A DNA stretch of 16,958 bases from Lachnospiraceae bacterium UBA3641 (GTDB taxonomy: Bacteria; Bacillota; Clostridia; Lachnospirales; Lachnospiraceae): NCBI GenBank assembly GCA_002373875.1, contig DFKQ01000064.1, positions 1-16,958 of the forward strand. The letters run 5' to 3'. The position numbers and the translations under genes are program-made. Shown piece by piece: positions 6,239 through 13,586 of the stretch (position 1 is the first letter of the stretch; every line of letters begins with the position of its first letter). The notes beneath the pieces were generated by a model. The model was not told the origin of the DNA. It saw only the letters and a list, made by a program, of their open reading frames with translations, and did no database searches.

Positions 6239-7294
6239 AAAGAAGCTTGAGCCGGGCACTGCGGCTACGCCGATATGCTCGGCCATCCATTCACAGAAGG
6301 CAAGATCATCACCCTGTCCGAATTCACTTATATCAACAAGAACATAGTAAGCACCCTGGGGCTGTGTGAACTTAAGCCCGATGTCCTTAAGGCCGCCAAG
6401 GAAGAGGTCCCTCATATGGGTGTAATGATCCCTTAATTCCTTATAATACGAATCCGGGAATTCAAGTCCCACCACCGCTGCCTCCATAAGGGGCGCGGCA
6501 GCTCCCACGGTAAGAAAATCATGGACCTTCTTAGCCCTCTCGATGACCGTAGGACTTGCGATCACATATCCGATCCTCCAGCCGGTTACAGAATAGGTCT
6601 TGCTGAGGGACGAGCAGGAAATGGTCCTCTCATACATACCCGGAAGCGAGCTTATATAAATGTGCTTATATGGCTCATAAACTATATGCTCATATACCTC
6701 ATCCGTTATAGCGAAGGTATCATATTTGATAGCAAGTTCGCTGATGAACTTAAGCTCCTCATATGTAAATACCTTACCCGACGGGTTCGATGGATTACAG
6801 AGAATTAGCGCCTTGGGATGCTGCTTAAAGGCAGCCTCCAGCTGATCCCTGTCAAAATCAAAGGCAGGCGGCACAAGCGGCACGTATATCGGTGTTGCGC
6901 CCGTAAGGATCGCATCCGCTCCGTAGTTCTCGTAAAAGGGCGAGAATACTATTACCTTGTCCCCGGGATCAACGACAGACATCATGGCTGTCATCATGGC
7001 CTCGGTACTTCCGCAGGTCACCACGATCTCGGTCTCCGGGTCTATATCCCTTCCCATAAAATGCGCCTGCTTTTTAGCAAGCGCATCACGGAAGTTCTTG
7101 GCACCCCAGGTTATCGGGTACTGGTGCGGCCCTACGTCAGCCACCTCCCTTAGCCTGTCCGTTATCTCTGCTGGCGGGTCAAAATCGGGAAATCCCTGCG
7201 ACAGATTTATCGCCCCGTATTTGTTAGCGACCCTGGTCATCCTTCTTATGACAGAATCGGTAAATCCACTGCTCTTTTTTGATAAAGCCGGCAT
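6146..7294 (-). CDS. PLP-dependent class I/II aminotransferase
   Basis: A 382-aa fold-type I aminotransferase that swaps the amino group between an amino acid and a 2-oxoacid. The PLP-binding Lys232 lies in SSLSKTYSVTGWRIGY, with Arg240 contacting the cofactor phosphate, NPSNPSGK (167-174) as the conserved Asn block, and ITDEVYEHIVY with Asp198 and Tyr201. The substrate carboxylate-binding Arg is in YIRFHF near the C-terminus. The SLSKTYSVTGWR type and overall form place it with the aromatic/methionine/kynurenine-oxoglutarate transaminase group, but exact specificity cannot be read. The ATG at 7294 has AGGAGG upstream. It is last in the run of minus-strand metabolic genes, separated from the CoA ligase by 186 structured bases, so it may be the last operon gene or have its own control. 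Its 3' end is duplicated at 1730-1822. Confidence 0.93.
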   Translation of the reverse strand: MPALSKKSSGFTDSVIRRMTRVANKYGAINLSQGFPDFDPPAEITDRLREVADVGPHQYPITWGAKNFRDALAKKQAHFMGRDIDPETEIVVTCGSTEAMMTAMMSVVDPGDKVIVFSPFYENYGADAILTGATPIYVPLVPPAFDFDRDQLEAAFKQHPKALILCNPSNPSGKVFTYEELKFISELAIKYDTFAITDEVYEHIVYEPYKHIYISSLPGMYERTISCSSLSKTYSVTGWRIGYVIASPTVIERAKKVHDFLTVGAAAPLMEAAVVGLEFPDSYYKELRDHYTHMRDLFLGGLKDIGLKFTQPQGAYYVLVDISEFGQGDDLAFCEWMAEHIGVAAVPGSSFFKEDINDYIRFHFAKKDETLNAALERLRKLK

Positions 7295-7322
7295 TTTTAT
7301 TCCTCCTGTCTTCCATTATCAT

Positions 7323-7380
7323 CCATGGATTGTTCCGTGCTGCGCACTCTCACAATCCTCCCACCATTCGCAATCCATGG
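7323..7380 (-). other. Inverted repeat enclosing a possible 19-codon leader peptide
   Basis: CCATGGATTG (7323-7332) and CAATCCATGG (7371-7380) are perfect 10-bp inverted arms 38 bases apart. On the minus strand the upstream arm begins an ATG frame reading MDCEWWEDCESAQHGTIHG and then a TGA at 7322-7324, about 28 bases before the aminotransferase start. GTGGAG lies about 9 bases before that ATG, but is itself in a small TGGAG/CTCCA hairpin. The tandem Trp codons recall attenuation leader peptides, yet no terminator/antiterminator pair is evident. The same frame is open back to the ligase stop, so it may be chance or a remnant. Confidence 0.35.
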
Positions 7381-7412
7381 AGATAAACTCCACTACTTGC
7401 TCATGTTGGGGC

Positions 7413-7473
7413 AGGTCATAAATCCTTGTCCCCACCTTCAAGCAAGCTTGAGGTGGTGGCAGGATTTCGACCT
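7413..7473 (-). other. 61-nt near-perfect hairpin between paaK-like and aminotransferase genes
   Basis: The arms run 7413-7443 and 7446-7473: AGGTC/GACCT and AAATCCT/AGGATTT outside, CCACC-TCAAGC/GCTTGAGGTGG inside, with small bulges and a two-base centre. No U-run follows on the minus strand, so it does not look like an intrinsic terminator. It may stabilise or process the operon mRNA, or be a miniature palindromic element such as an IS200/IS605-type end. I cannot tell which. Confidence 0.5.
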
Positions 7474-7480
7474 TGGATGA

Positions 7481-8815
7481 TCAGATCAAAATAGCCTGAT
7501 CGATCTCACTCTCCCGCTCGTCTATAAGGCGCTTAGCCTTATGCTCGGCGCGGGGCAGCTCACCGTCATCAAGTATTTTAACATAATCGGGCTTGACTCC
7601 GATACGGCTCTTTAACGCTCCGATAACTTTTTTCTTAAGCTCCTCGTCATTCTCCTTACCGTATACACGCTCAACCTCCACACCGTACCTTGCGGTATAA
7701 TCCCTGTTAAAGACATGGAGCCTGTACTCACCGGTTATATCCGACAGCTCACGCAGCACCGTCTCGACATCCGAAGGGAATATATTGACACCCGACACTA
7801 TGAACATATCGTCCTTGCGGCCTACGATATTTATCCTGCAGGATGTCCTGCCGCACCTGCACTTTTCCTTATTAACGAAACCTATGTCCCCGGTGCGGAA
7901 CCTTATCATGGGCCTTGCATGCTTTCTTAAGCTCGTGAACACAAGCTCCCCGGTCTCACCGTCAGGCAGGACTTCACCTGTCTTGACATCAACCGTCTCG
8001 ACAAGGATATGGTCCTCGGCCAGGTGAAGGCCGTCCTGCTCATCACACATGCCCGCACAGGCCCCGAAGATATCTGACAGGCCGTAGAATTCAATAAGCC
8101 TTGCATCCCACAGATCTTCTATGGCCTTCCTTGTTGCGGGTATGGAACCGCCCGGTTCTCCCGCAACGATTATCCTCTTAACAGACAGTTCCTTAGGGTC
8201 TATACCCTTCTTCCTTGCAGTCTCACCAAGGTAGAGGGCATATGAGGGAGTAGTCTGGATAAAGGTGGGCTTAAACTGCTGTATTATGTACAGGAGCCTG
8301 TCAGAGGGCAGGGTTCCCGACCATATACCCATGGCACCCAGGCCCTGGGCCCCCAGCACGCAGGGACCGCCCACAAAGAGGCTGAAGTTGATACCATGCA
8401 TGTACCTGTCGGTCTTTCTCATTCCCGCCTGATACATAAGCCTGCTCTCTATGTTCATCCACTCGTCAAAGTCATTCTGCGTAAAGGGACTGATAGTCGG
8501 AACACCCGTTGATCCGCTGGATGCCGATATGAATATTATATCCTTCTCATCAACGGCACACAGCTCACCTACCATGGACCCTATTCCCTGGGTCTTCCTC
8601 TCCGTCTGCTTATCGATAAAGGGCAGGCGGCTTATGTCCTTAAGGCTCTTTATGTCATCGGGCTTAACTCCGGCCTCGTCGAAGCTCCTCTTATAATACA
8701 CCGTATTTTCATAGGCGTGCTTAAGGATCTCCTTAAGGCTTTCCAGCTGTTTTTCCTCTATCACCTCTCTGGGTGCGGTTTCCCACTCTTCCTCCCAGTA
8801 CTTACTCTCGCTCAT
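7481..8815 (-). CDS. Phenylacetate-CoA ligase family AMP-forming acyl/aryl-CoA synthetase
   Basis: A 444-aa cytoplasmic adenylate-forming enzyme of the PaaK type. It activates a carboxylic acid with ATP and CoA to acyl-CoA, AMP and pyrophosphate. The P-loop is SASSGSTGVPT (97-107). YGLSDIFG (244-251), TGD (308-310) and GRKDDM (332-337) are adenylation and hinge motifs, and PRAEHKAKRLID near the C-terminus holds the expected catalytic Lys. Cys319, Cys321 and Cys326 (CRCGRTSC) match the structural cysteine cluster common in this family. Length is normal. AGGAGG precedes the ATG at 8815. Phenylacetate, indoleacetate or a related acid is the usual family substrate, but homologues next to 2-oxoacid:ferredoxin oxidoreductases vary. 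The order suggests it supplies or consumes the acyl-CoA of that oxidoreductase. Confidence 0.9.
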   Translation of the reverse strand: MSESKYWEEEWETAPREVIEEKQLESLKEILKHAYENTVYYKRSFDEAGVKPDDIKSLKDISRLPFIDKQTERKTQGIGSMVGELCAVDEKDIIFISASSGSTGVPTISPFTQNDFDEWMNIESRLMYQAGMRKTDRYMHGINFSLFVGGPCVLGAQGLGAMGIWSGTLPSDRLLYIIQQFKPTFIQTTPSYALYLGETARKKGIDPKELSVKRIIVAGEPGGSIPATRKAIEDLWDARLIEFYGLSDIFGACAGMCDEQDGLHLAEDHILVETVDVKTGEVLPDGETGELVFTSLRKHARPMIRFRTGDIGFVNKEKCRCGRTSCRINIVGRKDDMFIVSGVNIFPSDVETVLRELSDITGEYRLHVFNRDYTARYGVEVERVYGKENDEELKKKVIGALKSRIGVKPDYVKILDDGELPRAEHKAKRLIDERESEIDQAILI

Positions 8816-8868
8816 AATTTCCTCCTGAAACTTCTTACTCTTTATATTACTTTATGTATTGCCCCCTC

Positions 8869-8923
8869 AAAAACAGTCGGCGGCATATCGCTCGGGCCGA
8901 ACCTGACTCATGACTCTGTCATG
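8869..8923 (-). terminator. Two small hairpins after metQ
   Basis: CATGAC/GTCATG with a 3-base loop (8909-8923) starts 8 bases past the metQ stop. It is followed by an imperfect AGTC...GACT stem with inner CGGC/GCCG (8875-8908) and then five U residues on the minus strand (8869-8873). This could be a partial terminator or an RNA processing site that lowers ligase expression relative to the upstream genes. Confidence 0.35.
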
Positions 8924-8931
8924 ATCGGACC

Positions 8932-9906
8932 TCACTCGAACTTACTCGGCTGATCATATCCCTCGGGCTTGGTAAATGACTTATACTGCTTGCTCTCATC
9001 CTCGATGGCTGTCCTGAAGGCATCCGAGTGAACGATCTTATCTATGGTCTTGGTAATCTCTGAATCGGCATCTGCTTCCCTTACAGCGATGACGTTGATA
9101 TATCCGTCGGTAACCTTCTCGTTGTAGAGGTCGGTTGATAAGTCAAGGCCTGCAGCTATTGCAAAGTATCCGTTTATGATCGCAGCATCAACACTGTCCA
9201 AGATGTTGGGAAGAACCTCGGGATTCAACTCTTCGAATACGAAGCCCTTGGGATTGCTTGTAACATCATCCACGGTAACGGTTGCCTGCTCAACCGACTG
9301 GTCAAGCTCGATAAGGCCGGTCTGAGCCAGCACGCGAAGGGCCCTTGCGGTATTGGTAACATCATTGGGAATCGCGATCGTAGCACCGTCCGGAAGCTCA
9401 TCCAGTGTCTTATACTTGTCCGAGAAGGTTCCCATTCCTGCCGTAGGGATCTCGGTAACGTATGTCAAGTGTGTTCCGTGCTCCTTATTGAAGTTATTAA
9501 GGTAGATGGAATGCTGGAATACATTAAGGGTTATCTCCCCTTCGTCAACAGCCGTATTGGGAGTTACTATATCCGAGATCTCGATTATCTCCACCTCATA
9601 TCCCAGTTCCTCAAGTGAGGGTGTGATACAATCCTCAAACATGTCTCCGTAAGGGCCTGCGCACACACCGACCGTGATCTTCTTACTCTCCTCAGTAGCT
9701 GCCTCTTCGCCTGCAGTCCCGGCATCATCCGCTTTTGCTGCGGTATCCTCCGCTGCTGCCTCTTCTGCCTGCGTCCTCTCGCCAAGGACATCTCCTGCCG
9801 GTGCCTGCGCCCCGGTCGATGCACTCGATCCGCACCCTGTCATTGCGAACAACGCCGCACCTGCGATCACTCCTGTAAGGATCCTCTTTACTGTTCTTTT
9901 CTTCAT
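8932..9906 (-). CDS. metQ: NlpA/MetQ-family substrate-binding lipoprotein
   Basis: A 324-aa lipoprotein, the extracellular binding subunit of a MetNIQ-type ABC importer (methionine family). The N-terminus is Lys/Arg-rich with a hydrophobic core and lipobox MTGCGSS, so lipid anchoring is at about Cys25. Residues about 28-75 form an Ala/Glu-rich acidic tether. The NlpA domain follows from KKITVGVCAGPYGDMFED, with NVFQHSIYLNNFNKEHGTHL, IAIPNDVTNTARALRVLAQTG and AAIINGYFAIAAGL as recognisable blocks. Its ATPase and permease genes lie upstream, but four oxidoreductase genes separate them from it, which is unusual. Excellent AAGGAGGAG precedes the ATG. Methionine is the default substrate. Other amino acids or analogues remain possible because the family also contains members with different specificity. 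Confidence 0.92.
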   Translation of the reverse strand: MKKRTVKRILTGVIAGAALFAMTGCGSSASTGAQAPAGDVLGERTQAEEAAAEDTAAKADDAGTAGEEAATEESKKITVGVCAGPYGDMFEDCITPSLEELGYEVEIIEISDIVTPNTAVDEGEITLNVFQHSIYLNNFNKEHGTHLTYVTEIPTAGMGTFSDKYKTLDELPDGATIAIPNDVTNTARALRVLAQTGLIELDQSVEQATVTVDDVTSNPKGFVFEELNPEVLPNILDSVDAAIINGYFAIAAGLDLSTDLYNEKVTDGYINVIAVREADADSEITKTIDKIVHSDAFRTAIEDESKQYKSFTKPEGYDQPSKFE

Positions 9907-9979
9907 AATTCTCCTCCTTTTGCCATTTCCTGATTTTTAATGGTCTGCTTTACATTACCCTTTCGGGCTTTTGTGATCT

Positions 9980-10855
9980 TTACCGGGCAGTATTAAACCC
10001 GGATATACGGTCCCAGGTCTTATCCCGTAACCGTATTATTTCATTTATGTCCTCATCCTTAAGATGTTTGAACCGTCCCTGCCGCCTTATGTAATGACCC
10101 ACATCCTTAAATTCCTTAGGCCTTCTGTTAAGGTGGTATTCTCCGTCGTAGTACTCTGCCAGGTACCACAGCCCCGTATCCACGACCTCCCTTGCCACTT
10201 CTATCGTTTCGCTTGTGTCTATTCCCCATCCCGTGGGGCAGGGAGCCAGGACATGGATAAAGGATGTTCCCTTAACCTCCGATGCCCGCGCTACCTTGGC
10301 AGCAAAATCCTCAATGTATCCCACGCTTGCGGTTGCCGCATAGGCTATCCCGTGGGCGGCCACTATCTCAAACAGGTTCTTCTTCTGTTTGATGTTTCCC
10401 CTGCTGCCGGGGACCGCCGGTGTGGTGGTTGTTGTCGCTCCAAAGGGTGTAAGTCCGCTCTTCTGGATGCCGGTGTTCATGTAGGCCTCATTGTCGTAGC
10501 ATATGTATATCCCTTCGTCGTTCCTGTCGATAAGGCCCGAGAGAGCCTGGATACCTATATCAGCCGTACCGCCGTCACCTGCAATGCCCAGCACATGGTA
10601 GTCCTTAAGTCCCATGGCTTCCGCTCCCGCCTTAAGGCCGCTCATGACAGCTCCCGTTCCGGCGAAGGCCGATATGATGGCGTTATTGGCGTAGCTCATC
10701 TGCGGGTAATTGAAGCTTACGGCCGACATGCATCCCGCAGGCAGGGTAAGAAGTGTTCTCTCGCCCAGCACCTTAAGCGCGATCCTTACCGCCAGACTTC
10801 CTCCGCATCCCCCGCAGGCCTTATGTCCGTAGAAGAATTCATCATCCCTGATCAT
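9980..10855 (-). CDS. 2-oxoacid:ferredoxin oxidoreductase beta subunit (TPP-binding)
   Basis: A 291-aa cytoplasmic subunit carrying thiamine pyrophosphate and the proximal [4Fe-4S] cluster. The four cluster cysteines fit the pyruvate:ferredoxin oxidoreductase pattern: Cys14 and Cys17 (KACGGCGG), Cys42 (PAGCMS) and Cys206 (LAPCPTGWG). The TPP-Mg site is GIAGDGGTADIGIQ followed by ICYDNEAYMNTG (118-129). It catalyses the reversible reaction 2-oxoacid + CoA + oxidised ferredoxin to acyl-CoA + CO2 + reduced ferredoxin. Sequence type and gene order are those of archaeal-style four-subunit pyruvate/2-oxoisovalerate/2-oxoacid enzymes; the particular 2-oxoacid cannot be decided. The ATG at 10855 overlaps the alpha gene by 14 bases and has GGAGG six bases upstream. 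Confidence 0.93.
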   Translation of the reverse strand: MIRDDEFFYGHKACGGCGGSLAVRIALKVLGERTLLTLPAGCMSAVSFNYPQMSYANNAIISAFAGTGAVMSGLKAGAEAMGLKDYHVLGIAGDGGTADIGIQALSGLIDRNDEGIYICYDNEAYMNTGIQKSGLTPFGATTTTTPAVPGSRGNIKQKKNLFEIVAAHGIAYAATASVGYIEDFAAKVARASEVKGTSFIHVLAPCPTGWGIDTSETIEVAREVVDTGLWYLAEYYDGEYHLNRRPKEFKDVGHYIRRQGRFKHLKDEDINEIIRLRDKTWDRISGFNTAR

Positions 10856-12023
10856 CCTTAACCTCCGATCCGATGAACTTAACGGATCCCTGCAATCTCC
10901 CGCTCATCATATCCTTAAAACACTCCTCTATATCCTTTACGGATATGTCCCTTCCGCCTATTCCTCCGACAAAATCATACGCCGGGATATAACACCTCCC
11001 CTGCAGAAGGGCTGAGTTAACGTTGGTATAGACCGTCCCCTCACAACCAAACGAAATATCCTTATCAATGACTCCGACTGACCTTGCGCTCTTAAGAGCC
11101 CTCACCAGTTCATCCTTCGGGAAGGGCCGCATCATCCTTATGCTTACGGCACCCGCCCTGACACCCTCATTCCTTAATATATCCACTTCACTTCTTACAA
11201 GGCCGCTTATGCTTCCAAGGGATATCAGCACATAGTCGGCATCATCAGTCCTGTAGGTCCTAAGCGGTCCGCCATGGCTTCGTCCCACGGTCTCCCTGTA
11301 CTTATCATCAACGGTTTTTATGGTCTCAAGCGCCCTTAACGATGCCTTATGGTGGAGAATATTGAATTCCTCGTTAAGTTCGGGGCCGACCGTTATCGCC
11401 ATGCTGACAGGCTTGTCAAGATCAAGCTTATCCCAGGTATTGCGTTTCGCAAGGAAGGCATCCACCACCTCCTGACCCGGTATGTCCACAGGCTCATATG
11501 TGTGGGTAAGGATGAAGCCGTCAAGATTTACCATAACGGGAAGCCTTATCTCCTCGCCCTCCGCAAGGGCGTAGGCCTGTATGGCCATATCAAGAGCCTC
11601 CTGCGCATCCTCCACATATATCTGTATCCATCCGCTGTCAAGAAGCGAAAGTGAATCCCTGTGGTCGCCGTATATACTCCACGGGAGGGCAGTCGCCCTG
11701 TTCGCATTCATCATCACTATGGGAAAACGTCCGCCGGCCACATAACTTAAGCACTCAGCCATGTAGAGAAGTCCCTGTGATGAAGTGGCCGTGAAGGCTC
11801 TTGCGCCCATGGCAGATGCACCCATGGCTGCCATCATGGCGGAATGTTCCGATTCAACGTGGATGAACCTGCTGTCAAGGATCCCCTCCTCCACCATTTC
11901 GGCCAGTCTTTCAACCACTATGGTCTGAGGGGTTATCGGATAGGCCGATATTACCTGGGCTCTTGCCAGCCGGATACCCTGAGCGAAAGCCTCATCTCCC
12001 GATATAAATCTTGTCCCGCTCAT
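10842..12023 (-). CDS. 2-oxoacid:ferredoxin oxidoreductase alpha subunit
   Basis: A 393-aa subunit of the PorA/VorA type, forming the substrate and TPP pocket with beta. The hallmark AYPITPQT (24-31) and the Glu-containing HVESEHSAMMAAMGASAMGARAFT region are clear, as is SSQGLLYMAE. The stretch GDHRDSLSLLDSGWIQIY replaces the motif usual in pyruvate enzymes, in line with a 2-oxoacid other than pyruvate, but this is inference. The C-terminal half (from about 260) is the transketolase C-terminal-like domain (LISLGSISG, MRPFPKDEL). Length is typical. The start overlaps the delta stop in ATGA, and a long GGAGGAGGAG precedes it, indicating tight co-translation in the order gamma-delta-alpha-beta. 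Confidence 0.93.
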   Translation of the reverse strand: MSGTRFISGDEAFAQGIRLARAQVISAYPITPQTIVVERLAEMVEEGILDSRFIHVESEHSAMMAAMGASAMGARAFTATSSQGLLYMAECLSYVAGGRFPIVMMNANRATALPWSIYGDHRDSLSLLDSGWIQIYVEDAQEALDMAIQAYALAEGEEIRLPVMVNLDGFILTHTYEPVDIPGQEVVDAFLAKRNTWDKLDLDKPVSMAITVGPELNEEFNILHHKASLRALETIKTVDDKYRETVGRSHGGPLRTYRTDDADYVLISLGSISGLVRSEVDILRNEGVRAGAVSIRMMRPFPKDELVRALKSARSVGVIDKDISFGCEGTVYTNVNSALLQGRCYIPAYDFVGGIGGRDISVKDIEECFKDMMSGRLQGSVKFIGSEVKDDQG

Positions 12024-12316
12024 CTCTCCTCCTCCATGTATATGGCTCCCGTCTTACATATCTTTTCGCATATCCCGCAGCCCTTGCAGAAATCGTAATC
12101 TATCTGTATCTTTTTACCCTTTTTGCTTATCACCCCGTCCGGGCAGTACATATAACACTGATGGCACCCGATACATTTATCAGGGTCAAAAACGGGACAT
12201 TTATTTCTCCAGCCGGCATTTTTATCAACCAGGACCCCGGCCCTGCAGGATGCACCCTGAGGCAGCTGTGACAGCTTTGTTATCTTTTTTCTCTTTTCAA
12301 GAGAGGCCTTGATCAT
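12020..12316 (-). CDS. 2-oxoacid:ferredoxin oxidoreductase delta subunit (2x[4Fe-4S] ferredoxin)
   Basis: A 98-aa ferredoxin-like subunit passing electrons from the TPP/proximal cluster site to external ferredoxin. It carries two complete C-x2-C-x2-C-x3-C motifs, CIGCHQCYMYCP and CKGCGICEKICK, each followed by the usual Gly-Val/Ala-Ile turn. An ATG at 12316 is preferred over the GTG just before it because GGAGGAGA gives six bases spacing to the ATG. It overlaps the 3' end of the gamma gene by 20 bases and the alpha gene by four. The basic N-terminal 45 residues are typical of PorD-type subunits and probably wrap on the complex. Confidence 0.95.
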   Translation of the reverse strand: MIKASLEKRKKITKLSQLPQGASCRAGVLVDKNAGWRNKCPVFDPDKCIGCHQCYMYCPDGVISKKGKKIQIDYDFCKGCGICEKICKTGAIYMEEER

Positions 12317-12848
12317 CACTCTCTCCTCCGTTAAGCTTTATTATCCTGTCAAGGAGCCTTATATTCTTATCCGCAATCTTATTCGGCATGTATTCCTCGA
12401 TGGCCCTGAATATCTCATCCGGACCAATATCAGGATCAAGACCCGTTAACAATCCCAGGATCCCTATGTTGACGATCGGTCGTTTTAATATCTTTTCCGC
12501 CTGGGTTGAGATATCGCTCACGATCACTCTGTCATCCCCGAAGTATTCGGGATCGCGTTTTGTATTGATCAGTATGCGGCCGCCTTCTTTCAGGTTGTTA
12601 AGCATCTCTTTATCATAGAGGGAATCATCAAGCACGATGATGTAATCGCTCTTCCTGATTATGCTCCTGTCAACGATCCCTTCCCCTGATATTCTGGTGA
12701 AGGCTCTTATCGGAGCACCCCGTCGTTCGGGTCCGAATGACGGAAAGGCAAGTGCCCTGTATCCCTTCAGCATGGCTGCCGCACCAAGTATCCTCGATGC
12801 CGTGAAGGCCCCCTGGCCTCCCCTGCCGTACCATGTAATCTCCTTCAT
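12297..12848 (-). CDS. 2-oxoacid:ferredoxin oxidoreductase gamma subunit
   Basis: A 183-aa subunit of the pyruvate/ketoisovalerate oxidoreductase catalytic domain family (PorG type), contributing to CoA binding and complex assembly. The N-terminal WYGRGGQGAFTASRILGAAA signature, with the GRGGQG loop, and FPSFGPERRGAPIRAFTRIS are diagnostic. Length is typical. It is the first oxidoreductase gene, 66 bases after metI, with AGAGG seven bases before the ATG. With delta, alpha and beta it makes a complete four-subunit enzyme, unlike the single-chain PFOR normally used by Clostridia for pyruvate. That supports a specialised 2-oxoacid role. Confidence 0.94.
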   Translation of the reverse strand: MKEITWYGRGGQGAFTASRILGAAAMLKGYRALAFPSFGPERRGAPIRAFTRISGEGIVDRSIIRKSDYIIVLDDSLYDKEMLNNLKEGGRILINTKRDPEYFGDDRVIVSDISTQAEKILKRPIVNIGILGLLTGLDPDIGPDEIFRAIEEYMPNKIADKNIRLLDRIIKLNGGESDDQGLS

Positions 12849-12914
12849 TTTTTTCCTCTTTGCAATAAATTATTCAAGTGTCAGAACTACATCTGTCCGG
12901 GATGACCGGTTTTT

Positions 12915-13586
12915 TCATCCGCCGCTCTTTTTATACAAAATTCCCACGATGATACCACCCAGCTTCTGGATTATCTGGACCAGGATGATAAGAAGAAGGA
13001 TACATATGATCATCACTTCCTTCTTATACCTCTGGTATCCGTACCTGTAGGCAAGATCGCCTATACCGCCGCCGCCCACAAGTCCTGCCATGGCCGAGAA
13101 CCCAAGTACGGTTATGGCGGTTACGGTTATGTTTTTTATAAGCGATATCCTGGCTTCGGGCAGGACTATCTTGAAGATCACATGACTTTTCCTGGCACCC
13201 GATGAGATGACCGCTTCCAATACTCCCTTGTCAACGTCCGAGAAGGATGCTTCCGCAAGCCTTCCGAAGAAGGCGGCAGCGGCTACCGTGAGCGGTACAA
13301 GAACGGCCTTGGATCCGATCTTGGTCCCTACCACCGCTGCCGAGATTGGAAGGAAGAATATCATGAGTATCAGAAAAGGTATCGAACTTATCGTGTTTGC
13401 GATAAATCCTACAACCTCATATACCGGTGTGTTCTTGGACAGGAGCGGCTCCGATGTTATGAAGAGTACAATCCCCAGTCCTATGCCCAGTATCACTGCT
13501 ATAACAAGCGATGTGATGGTCATAAAGGCTGTTTCCTGCAATGCCTTTATAAGTTTGTCTTCTATCTCAATAAAGCTTTCAAGCAT
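12915..13586 (-). CDS. metI: MetI-family ABC transporter permease
   Basis: A 223-aa integral-membrane permease of the D/L-methionine importer type, with about five transmembrane segments (near residues 20-43, 57-83, 92-110, 150-170 and 190-215). The EAA-like coupling motif region is EAVISSGARKSHVIFKIVLPEA (about 123-144), which contacts the ATPase. AGLVGGGGIGDLAYRYGYQRY is typical of MetI. Family length is 215-225. Its start overlaps the end of metN by 8 bases, and GGAGG precedes the ATG, so both are co-translated. The next gene downstream is not metQ but the oxidoreductase gamma subunit. Confidence 0.95.
   Translation of the reverse strand: MLESFIEIEDKLIKALQETAFMTITSLVIAVILGIGLGIVLFITSEPLLSKNTPVYEVVGFIANTISSIPFLILMIFFLPISAAVVGTKIGSKAVLVPLTVAAAAFFGRLAEASFSDVDKGVLEAVISSGARKSHVIFKIVLPEARISLIKNITVTAITVLGFSAMAGLVGGGGIGDLAYRYGYQRYKKEVMIICILLLIILVQIIQKLGGIIVGILYKKSGG

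Noticed and set aside
7324..7480. Readthrough or selenocysteine recoding at the ligase TGA stop
   Set aside because: The frame stays open 53 codons after the TGA, but the ligase is already full length, no SECIS-like element follows closely, and an open frame of that length is expected fairly often by chance.
10064..10861. 265-aa plus-strand frame opposite the beta subunit gene
   Set aside because: A shadow of the high-confidence minus-strand gene, with no recognisable protein features. The same holds for the plus-strand frames opposite metN, alsD and the ligase.
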